NCBI GenBank assembly: GCA_047495785.1
Contig: JBLDXI010000015.1
Location: forward strand, 992,001 to 1,056,000
Direction of reading: 5' to 3'
Origin: Lepidodermella squamata
Taxonomy: Eukaryota > Gastrotricha
DNA: 64,000 bases
The notes below the pieces were generated by a model. It did not search any database, was not told the DNA's origin, and saw nothing but the letters and a program-made list of their open reading frames with translations. The position numbers were made by a program, and so were the translations under genes. Every line of letters starts with the position of its first letter. Position 1 is the first letter of the stretch. Positions 55,967 to 64,000 of the stretch are shown piece after piece.

Positions 55967-56342
55967 TTCGCCTCGAATGTTTTTTCACCCCTTAAAATGT
56001 TGATGGCAGAGAATCTACTGAAATAAAGACTACCAACCACCTTAGTACTTTTGCTCCTCTGAGTACTGGTCTCATATTGTTTGTTGTCTTTTACTGCAGC
56101 TGTAAGAGGTTGCTGGCCGCAATTGTGTTTTCATCGAATTTCATGTACCGAGAAGAAGAAAAAGGGAAATACGCTTTTATTTTGTTCAAATAGAATTCGA
56201 CTCCCGGTGTGGCTGTGTATAATATGCGAGAATTTATATATCAGCTCAAACTAGGAGAAATCGAGGTTTTTAAACAGCTTTTAAGGAAGTAGGACTGAGC
56301 TGTTGAGAGAACACTTGAGCAGAAATGAACATTTCTGCGTTT

Positions 56343-56564
56343 CTAAGAGGGTAAATACATGTCGTTAGAGTCGAGTGACAGCCTTTGAATCTGCTCTTCA
56401 CAACCGTAGACGCTCTCGTTCTCCACAGCGTACTCTGCAGCAGCTATGGCTTTGCTCAGATGTGCAGCTTGTACCGGAGAAACCTCAGAGGTCAGGCGAC
56501 CTAGCCAGGCCATTACATGATTCGCTGCTTTTGCCGCAGCTACATTCTGACTTATTTCCGACAT
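56343..56564 (-). CDS. Small helical protein of unknown function
   Basis: A 73-codon frame with start MSEISQNVAAAKAANHVMAW and stop TAG. It is Ala-rich and predicted fully helical, has one Cys (VYGCEEQ), and has no signal peptide or membrane segment. Composition looks coding. It may be a complete small gene or a single exon of a larger one; no family is recognised. Confidence 0.45.
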   Translation of the reverse strand: MSEISQNVAAAKAANHVMAWLGRLTSEVSPVQAAHLSKAIAAAEYAVENESVYGCEEQIQRLSLDSNDMYLPS

Positions 56565-57370
56565 ATTATAATTAAAAAGGCGTTTCTACAGTCAAAAATG
56601 ACCAAAAAAGTGAAAGAAAAAATATATATGAGGAGACGCGCAAATGTAAAACCATTCACGCAATCGCTAGCACATAATTTCTAAAGCGGCGTTTCTTCTT
56701 TCCTCTTCTGCCTTGAGCAATTTTCTTTCTATACATCGGTATAACAGCTGATTATCTCCTGCATATTACGCGAGCAGAAATTCACCCGAGCAAACATGTC
56801 GTCCGTTTTCAATTTTCCATTCATCATCACTACTGAAGTCTGATGTTTTCATTCGTTTGGTTGTTATTATTGGAGCGAAAACGGAAAATTTGACGTGTGA
56901 AATGAGATTCAAGTACCCGGGGATGGGGCATCGGGTATCCTACCCCTCAGTTCGCAAGCCCAGGGTAGAAAACCTCCCAAAAGTCCCAAAACGAGGGACC
57001 CTTTGGTCATGAAATGTTAGTCTGAAAACACCCCTAACCCCAGTTTGGGGATACACTGCTTAAGAAAAATATCATCTGAGCGGTGCGTCTAATAAGTGGC
57101 ATGTTCAACTTTCAGCATTCAGTAACGTTTTGATCTGGATATTTGGATTTGATCCGTTACCGTTTATAATTTCCTATGTTTCGAGTCAGAACGCACACTC
57201 AGTTTCGACTTCACGCCCACTACCTTGCATTATCGGTGTAATAAGAGAAAACTACTGGGAGCGACTAATATATGAAATACGAAATACTGTAAGCTCGCGT
57301 TTCTACCATTTTCACACTGTGCGGTCGTTATGGCAGCCAGATATTAGGACTTGTTGTATTCTTGGGCGGC
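56565..57370. other. Intergenic upstream of the ankyrin gene
   Basis: A forward frame at 57130-57291 (ending RLIYEIRNT before a GTAAGC donor) could be an upstream exon of the next gene, but no acceptor in the right phase precedes 57371. Otherwise nothing recognised. Confidence 0.4.
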
Positions 57371-58561
57371 ATGGAGATAAGCGGTGAGAATTTCTCTTTA
57401 GCATGTGAACAATCATTTTCAAAGCACAGATCGAAACCCTGCAAGTCGTTATACCAGATTTTAGATTGCGATGGGAAAATCGGAAATGTCGACATAGCTC
57501 ATGAATTTTATCTGTATCCAAAGAACGTTCGCCGGGCTGTGGTTAGGAAACTGTTGAAAGATCTCCAGTCCCGTCATACAGATTCGGGCTATTCTCGGCT
57601 AGCTACTGTGGTTCGAATCGAGCCAGATCTGCTCAGAAATGGCGTCCTCAATCGATATTTGGACAAAGCGTTGATGAAGTATGGTAACCAAAGTTACATT
57701 GAAGACTTGATCCAACTTGGTGCTGTGGCATCCTTGGTCGAAGTTATCGAAAACAACAATTACTCTCACAATTACTCAAAGAAGGACATAATCCAGTTGG
57801 TGGAGAACGGAGCTGATACTCTCGAGCTGTCAGAAACAACTGGTTTTAACATCATGCACCATGCTTGTTCGGACGAAGACCAGTCTTCTCTGGTATTCTG
57901 GCTAGTCGAGAGAAATAACCGAGCTTTAATTCAATCGAAAAGTTCCTCAGGTCGTGACGCTTTGAGGGTGGCTCTCGAGTACGGAAATTACGAAGTCGCG
58001 CTCTGGCTTGTCCGACATCCTAACAGCGAATTTCTAGCTTTTGCTAAGGATGATCAACTGACAACAGCTTTAGACTGGGCTGCTTTCGAGTTCACGAACG
58101 AAGCCTGGCGGAGTCCAATTGAAATATATTCGCTGTTGGTCAGGCTAATCAAATCGTTAATTCTAGCAGGGTGTTCGATTTCGTGGTACAAAGTAACTGC
58201 AGTCGCGTTGTTGGAACTTGAACGAAAGCTATCAGGGGCTAATTCGATAAGCGACCCTGAAACCGACCTAATCGAGCTTTTGCTTTCGGCTAGACAATCT
58301 TCAAGCTTCTCCGCGAGTGAATTCATGCTTGGCTTTTCTTCAGAAGGTGACTATCAAACAGGCGAGAAGGCGCTTTCACTCGCTATATTGGTCTTCCCGA
58401 TGACCCTTCAGCAAATTACGAGAATGGCCGTGCTTAAATGTCTGCCGAAAGGCTACATATCGCGTGCTAAAGCTATTGATGAAGGACTTGCGGATCATGT
58501 TCCATCCCCTGTTCGAGACTATTTGAATTTCAAGAAATCAGTGTATTTCAAATCAATTTAA
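57371..58561 (+). CDS. Ankyrin-repeat protein with C-terminal SOCS-box-like motif
   Basis: Uninterrupted frame of 396 residues from the ATG at 57371 (MEISGENFSL). The middle contains two or three degenerate ankyrin repeats: TGFNIMHHACSDEDQ, then SSGRDALRVALEYGNYEVALW, then QLTTALDWAAFEF. The last 55 residues (TLQQITRMAVLKCLPKGY, then HVPSPVRDYLNF) follow the SOCS-box pattern of Leu-rich helix, cysteine and Leu/Val-Pro-x-x-Leu/Val-x-x-Tyr-Leu. In animals such ASB-type proteins recruit Elongin B/C and Cullin 5 to ubiquitinate targets bound by the ankyrin repeats. That role is inferred from the domain order. An N-terminal exon may be missing. Confidence 0.75.
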   Translation: MEISGENFSLACEQSFSKHRSKPCKSLYQILDCDGKIGNVDIAHEFYLYPKNVRRAVVRKLLKDLQSRHTDSGYSRLATVVRIEPDLLRNGVLNRYLDKALMKYGNQSYIEDLIQLGAVASLVEVIENNNYSHNYSKKDIIQLVENGADTLELSETTGFNIMHHACSDEDQSSLVFWLVERNNRALIQSKSSSGRDALRVALEYGNYEVALWLVRHPNSEFLAFAKDDQLTTALDWAAFEFTNEAWRSPIEIYSLLVRLIKSLILAGCSISWYKVTAVALLELERKLSGANSISDPETDLIELLLSARQSSSFSASEFMLGFSSEGDYQTGEKALSLAILVFPMTLQQITRMAVLKCLPKGYISRAKAIDEGLADHVPSPVRDYLNFKKSVYFKSI

Positions 58562-58901
58562 ATATTTGAATAAAAATGAAAAATACCTATTTGAATCAAA
58601 TCTCCAGAATTCCTTATCCACCTCGGTTTCTGGTGTTTCTGTTTTCCTCACGGAATCAACTTTCATTTCACGGATAAGGATAAGGTTTTCCAAAACTAGA
58701 ACACCCTATTCCACTTTCTAAACCCTAGCGTCGCCAATTGTCTTCTTACTGGACTAAACGGCACAAGATAGCAACGTTTTATTGATTTTCTAGCCCTTCA
58801 CCTCACAAAAGCGGATAAATTTTAAACCGGAATTCCAAGTTTAAGCAGTTTTTAGCTAAAGCGACGCGTGTGCTGAGATGAAATGAGTTTCCCGAACTTG
58901 A

Positions 58902-59626
58902 TTAGCAGTATGACTTGGAGATGATGTTGGCGGCAATGACGAAAGCAGGCTTGCCCTTGGCGCACTCCGGGGCATTGTGCTGCGGTATTGCTCCCGCGAT
59001 GCATTGGGCAAGTTGGCAATAATCAGCGTTGGTGCCATTGGTTGCCTTGCTGATGTCGCAGCTTGTGTTGACAAGTTGATCGTAGACTCGGCAGCCGTTA
59101 AAGATGACATCAGACATGCCAGCTGACAGAAGTGATTGGGTTGTCGCTAGAGGCTGGCCGATTTCTGTAAAAAAATATCGAGAAAACAGAAATGCGGCTG
59201 GAATTCAATCACCAAACTATTACGCGTTAACAATGTTCTATATGCATATTTTGCAGTGATATGCAAATGAAGGATGCGGTTCTTGAATATGCAAATTTGT
59301 AAATCTTACGCGTGGCAACGGCATTGGCGATTGCTGGTTGAAGCTGGAAAACGCAGGAGAAAAACGAGTCGTAGTTTTGGCTGAAAGAGGAATTGTTATC
59401 AATTTATAATCACCGGTATATTTTTTAATCAGATAGCTAACCTGAAATAAACAGTATTCCAATTCTGATTGTAGCATGTGCTGAACGCATTGTTCTTGTC
59501 GAAAGTTTGATACATTAGTCCGATGTATTGGTTATTGCCCAAGTCAGGGTTAGGGCTGTTCGGGTTGTACACAGTGATAGCACAGGCCACGGCGACAGTC
59601 GACAGAAGGGCAATGCAACGGAGCAT
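58902..59626 (-). CDS. Eight-cysteine secreted protein 2
   Basis: Three exons: 59442-59626, 59310-59380 and 58902-59164; intron phases 2 then 1; 172 residues. The signal peptide is MLRCIALLSTVAVACA. The mature region has eight cysteines (STC, FSC, NGC, TSC, DYC, AQC, PEC, SYC) in the same order as the paralog at 55133-55966, with shared segments LSAGMSDVIFNGC versus LSKGYDSIIFGDC. It ends at the last cysteine, with no GPI-like tail. The first intron has the same phase and nearly the same position in both genes, and the second intron exists only here. Both lie on the reverse strand, on either side of the ankyrin gene. Confidence 0.82.
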
Positions 59627-61406
59627 TGGTTGATCTTGAAAAATTGAAAAGTATGAAGAAATGAAAAATTCAAGAGAAAGAAATTTAATTTAATGAAAGA
59701 AACGGTAAGCCTTAGGGGCTGAACTCGACCGAACCCCCAGGCCCTGATGTTTTTCGGAATTATCAAACAGCTGTAACAACATTTTTTTTTAATTTCACTA
59801 GCTGGATATTTCGTGTTTTTTTTATCGAAGGAGCTGGGCGTTTTGTTCATAACACTCTTATTACGTGCTGTTTAACTGTGGTAGTTATTATTCACTACAA
59901 AACATCGTTTAGCTCTACTAAGTCTTATGCGGTTTTGCGGTTTTGTTTGCATTTCCCTCCCATCTTTTGTTTCCATAATCGATGCGAAAGTAAAGCGGAC
60001 TAGTTCACAAGAGTATTGGAGCAGAGAATTAAGGCAATAGATTCAAATTGCAATAATTCATAAACTGCATTATTCATAAAAAAAAACAAAAATTGCAGAA
60101 CATCGCTTAAACTGAGTTAAACTTAGACCTGAAAGGTAAGCCCATGTGTTCACAGCCACTTATTCTCAGGTCATGAAATTTTTACGGTATGTGGGTCGTC
60201 TTTCCACCTAACTCCGTGCACAATTTCATTGCCAACGGCCGGGTAGTTTTTGAGCCATGCTCATTCTCCTGTTTGCATGAACATTCGTCCGAATAGCCCC
60301 AATGACCCAGATTACCCCAAATGACGGTATTATTCATTTTTGATCACTATATGGTTTACTTTGGCATTCTGTTTCTTGCAGCCATGCAGCAAAAGACGCC
60401 AGCATTTTCGAGGTTTTGGGTCTGGCGTAGTGAGTGCTAATCGGGACGAAAAAGTCGTGGATAAGTTGGGGCGGTTCTTGCTATTTTCCCCGTTGAAACC
60501 TTTCTCCTAGTGCCTTCTCCTATTTGACAACCTATTACAAAAAGCTATGGTGCAACAATGGGTTTTTTCGAGATAAGAGCGACTAAAAACACAAACATTT
60601 AACTTTTTTCTCGATTGGCAAGCCGGGAGGGAAAAGACTGTAAAGCCGTGGATGACAACCATATTAACTGGCTAATTCTTACTTCCCTAATAAGCTATCC
60701 ATGTGCGCTGCTAGGGAATGTGAAAAAACTGTGGATGAACCCATTTTGTTCCTCGCAGAAACGCCGCTAAAGACGCCAATGCGTGCATTTTTCCAAGGTT
60801 TTTCCGCTTCCAGATTGCTTTCAGGTCGCCTAGCGGTGAAAAACCCACGGTTAAACATGTTTTTCTATCAATTTCCTGATACTTTCGACAGTTCTCTACC
60901 AGGTAAGCAGAAGATTTCATGGTAAAATCCACAAAAGCGCATTATATTTGATGGTCCAGTTGTCCAGTGCATTCATTATTTTCAATTTTCATACAGAATG
61001 CGGGCTATAAGTATATCTTATAACATTAAGCGCGCGTAGTTTAGTGCGCAGTACTCTGCATAGGAATTTTTTTCTCGCTGGTGGCCTCTAGCGCAAAATC
61101 ATCGATATTTAGCAGAGAAGACAACGTGTGAAACCTTTCTATCCGTCCTTTTGCAAACACAGCGGGCTAGACGCTAGCTATTATGCCATGGGCATAAAGG
61201 GCGATCGTTTTTAGAAAGTTTGTCGTAGAGATTTACGATTCTATAGGTATGCTATGTTTTAACTCTGCGCTTCTTTAAAATTGCAACATTTTTCACTGAA
61301 TTTAACTGCAACCTGACGCCGGTTCCTATATTAATTCAGCAATTTCCACAGTAATTAGTGTTAACAATTTCAAACATTTCCAAGCTGTATAGAGAGTTGA
61401 TCATCA
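59627..61406. other. Intergenic, nothing recognised
   Basis: About 1.8 kb without a frame carrying motifs, between divergent genes. A repeated phrase about AAAGACGCCA with GCATTTTT or CATTTTCGAGGTTTT occurs at about 60394-60419 and 60772-60801, perhaps a diverged duplication. Confidence 0.4.
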
Positions 61407-64000
61407 ATGTTCATATCAAGAAGCGAGTTTGATACCGGAGTAAAGCTGAGCCAAACCTCATTCAGCACGGTGTATTTGTGTCATCACAAACCCACCAACG
61501 CAAAATATGTTGCCAAGGAAGTCAACCTCTCTCATTTAGAACAACGAGGATCCAAAGACGCGAAGCGAGCTAAAAAGGCCAGAAAACTTGTCGGAACCAT
61601 ATGCGATGAGGTTAGAAAATTTCATAAAAGTCGACTGCTGATTGAATTTTTCTGAATGCAGCATAAGAAGCTGGAAAGACTGCGTCACCCGAACATTGTG
61701 AAAGTTTTTGGTGCATTTCAAGGTACGAAACCATATCCCAAGCAGATTGGGTCTCACGATTTATAAGGCTAAACTATTATAGAGCTATACAAGGGTGAGG
61801 ACAGCTCCAAAAAGGATTGTCAGATGTACTACCTGGTAATGGAGTACTGTGAGGGTGGAGATTTGGCCAGTCGAATCGGAGAAGGGTGTAAGAAAATCAG
61901 CGAGTTCCAGCTGCAATCATGGGCGAGACAGCTTGCATCTGCGTTGAAGCTCCTCCATGACAAAGAAATTGTCCACCGAGATATCAAGCCGAAAAACATT
62001 TTCACAAGCCGCGATGGGCTAACGCTTAAACTCGGCGATTTCGGCATATCCAAAGACTTGAATAGGTAATCAAACTCGATGTTACTAGTATTTTCTACGC
62101 AAGTTTATTTCTTTTTCTCATTTTTAGTGAAGAGACGACAACGTCTGCAATGATTGGTACGTGGCATTATGCTGCACCGGATTTCATAATTTCTAACAAT
62201 TATCAACGCCCCTGTGATGTGTGGTCGTTGGGCGTTACTTTATACGAATTGGTACACTTTGCCAGGCCGGTATAATAGAGCCTGATATTCCTATTGAACA
62301 ACAAAAATGTTGAATATATTTCAGTACAGCGGCGATAATGATATAATGGTTACACACAACATTGTGAAGTAAGTCAAAATAATATGTAGCACTACTGTTT
62401 CATCGCAAATAATATTTCATCTTGAACATAACTGCGATTATCACAAGTTCGCTGATTCATCCGCAGAGGTGCACCATTTTCCTCAGGTAATTATTAATTA
62501 TTGCGAGGGAAACAATGCTTTACCGACTAAAACTGCCGAATGGACTACATTTCGGGCATTTTCCGAACGTGCACTTGTGGATCTGAACTTTCCATCTCTG
62601 TTTTGCATAAAATGAAAAAACAAACTGAACGCTGACTTACCCCGAAGTTGCTCATTTGTCATATTATTTAGCCAGAAGCCGCGACCATTCGATGATAAGC
62701 GTGGCTATTCAGCTAACTGCCGCGACTTCATCATGTCACTCATTGACAAGCAATTTGAAACACGGCCGACCATCGATCAAGCGCTGAAACATAAATTCCT
62801 GTCCGAACCGCCAAAAACCAAAAAGGATGCCATGGAGGTATATGTTATTAATGCATAACAATCAAGGTATCAGACCTGTGGTTGCCCAGTGTGCGAAGTA
62901 GGATCATCGATATAGGGAGCGAGTCCACCTCCCATCTTCCCTCCCGTCCCCTTACAACCGCGTAAGCGAACACGGAGTGTGTGTCGGCCATGGTGGCTCA
63001 AAGATTAGAGCTGTGCCTTCTCAGAAAGGCAGCCCGGGTTCAATCCCCGGGTACGTCACTTTTCGAGCACTCGCGTAGCGCGTTACAATCGAGCTAGGGG
63101 GTACTTCAGGGCCAACTTCAGGGCCTGATGTTTTCCAACCTGGATCACTCGAGCTGTATGGTGCGGTACCCCCTCCTCCCGTACCGCCTGTATTTCGTAC
63201 ACTCCCATCGGATCTGCACATTTATTCTGTCGTAAAACTCTGAAATTGTCCAGCATCCGAATGGTCTTGTTAAATTACTAACCTCTAGCCGGCTTCTCTA
63301 GGCTCTATCGCCCCCATTCCTATTCCGATTAAATAACTATTTTATTTGTGATTGCTTCAACAGGAAATGTTGAGGTGCGCACGGGAAAATGATGCAGCGA
63401 GAATGTCACAACTGCTGCTATGCAGCGACCGGTTGGGGCTGGACAAATACTTGTTCAACCAAGCACTTCATGCTGCAGCGAAAAGAGACAATGTTGACGT
63501 TGTTGAACTGCTTGTGGGCGAGTTCAAAGCCGATGTCAACGGGGCGAACTCGATTGGCTTGACGCCATTGGCATTGGCGGCCCAGAATGGCAATTTTGGC
63601 GTTGTGAAGCTGCTGGCGGGTAAATTCGAAGCCGATGTAAACGCGACAGATAAGGATGGCGAAACGCCATTGCACTGGGCAGCCTGGAATGGCAAAGCTG
63701 AAGTCGTAGAATTGCTGGTGGACAAGTTTGAAGCCAATGTAAACGCGGCAGATAAGGATGGCGAAGCGCCATTGCATTGGGCCGCCTGGAATGGCAAAGC
63801 TGAAGTCGTAAAATTGCTGGTGGACAAGTTTGAAGCCAATGTAAACGCGGCAGATAAGGATGGCTGGACGCCGCTGATGACTGCTGCCTATATGACACAT
63901 CTTGCTGTTGTTGATATTCTGGTCAACAAATACAATGCCAATGCGCACAAGAAGAACAAGATGGACCAAACAGCGCTGGATTTGGCTAAAGAACAAAATT
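61407..64000 (+). CDS. NEK-like protein kinase fused to ankyrin repeats (3' end outside window)
   Basis: Exons 61407-61610, 61662-61722, 61783-62065, 62128-62269, 62325-62368, 62672-62837 and 63364 to beyond 64000; intron phases 0, 1, 2, 0, 2, 0. The kinase domain has the lysine in YVAKEVNL, hinge YYLVMEYCEGGDL, catalytic HRDIKPKN, metal-binding LGDFGIS, activation-segment IGTWHYAAPDF and DVWSLGVTLYEL. These resemble NEK kinases. The glycine-rich loop is degenerate: SQTSFSTVYLC stands where GxGxFGxV is usual. From residue about 300, ankyrin repeats begin (LHAAAKRDNVDVVELL) and continue to the window edge with at least five units. Two central units (63646-63747 and 63748-63849) are nearly identical, a recent 102-base duplication. 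It is probably a cytoplasmic signalling protein with partners unknown. Confidence 0.87.
62988..63059 (+). repeat. tRNA-like SINE head in a kinase-gene intron
   Basis: It has a D-arm-like GGTGGCTCAAAGATTAGAGC, an anticodon arm GCCTT-CTCAGAA-AGGC (CAG, Leu-like) and a strong T-arm CCGGG-TTCAATC-CCCGG. The acceptor ends do not pair. It is followed by about 170 bases of GC-rich sequence (to about 63220), consistent with a SINE body. Confidence 0.6.

Noticed and set aside
59515-59850. 111-codon reverse frame overlapping the first exon of secreted protein 2
   Set aside because: It overlaps that exon in another frame and has no supporting motif or signal. The exon model with a signal peptide explains the sequence better.
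1-64000. CRISPR arrays, prophage, plasmid or bacterial operon signals
   Set aside because: I looked for regularly spaced repeats and Shine-Dalgarno-linked gene strings and saw none. The window is eukaryotic.

Overview
The window is animal nuclear DNA, probably from an ecdysozoan. It has spliced genes, many acceptors of the form TTTTCAG, introns as short as 57 bases, AATAAA-type polyadenylation signals, eukaryotic tRNA genes and a cytosolic Hsp70 ending in EEVD. The acceptors and short introns look nematode-like, but the species cannot be named from sequence alone. There is no sign of a prokaryote, plasmid, phage or CRISPR array.

Layout. 1-652 is the 3' end of an alpha-1,3-fucosyltransferase (GT10) gene. 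1858-10419 holds four intronless reverse-strand genes for GT15 (KRE2/MNT1-type) mannosyltransferase-like type II membrane proteins. Between the third and fourth lies a tRNA cluster (6752-8673) containing a duplicated Ala-Val-Glu-Met block in which different members have decayed in each copy. 10892-12730 is a three-exon gene for a type II membrane or secreted protein with weak SGNH-hydrolase features. 12731-17549 shows no convincing gene.

The centre of the window (17550-38856) is a head-to-tail array of six paralogous pentameric ligand-gated ion channel genes (A-F). They lack the cysteine loop and resemble prokaryotic GLIC-type channels more than nicotinic or GABA receptors. All share phase-0 intron positions. 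The last three are only 131-144 bases apart, stop to start. None shows a signal peptide, and all have a strongly basic segment after M4. This array is the most unusual feature of the window.

39048-41069 is an Hsp70 gene on the reverse strand, convergent with channel gene F, with a TATA box and a perfect three-unit heat-shock element. After it come a coiled-coil/proline-rich protein gene (44636-45473), an orphan terminal exon (46499-46665), a piggyBac-like MITE (47633-48410), and a four-exon gene for a disordered protein ending in a Cys/His zinc-binding-like domain (48749-51315).

The right side carries a probable secreted two-cysteine peptide precursor (52676-53632), two short transposon-like elements, two paralogous eight-cysteine secreted protein genes (55133-55966 and 58902-59626), an ankyrin/SOCS-box-like gene (57371-58561), and the 5' part of a NEK-like kinase/ankyrin fusion gene that runs off the window at 64000.

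Themes: the left end is rich in surface or Golgi glycosylation genes, the middle is a locally amplified channel family, and the right end has lineage-specific secreted and repeat proteins interrupted by small DNA transposons.
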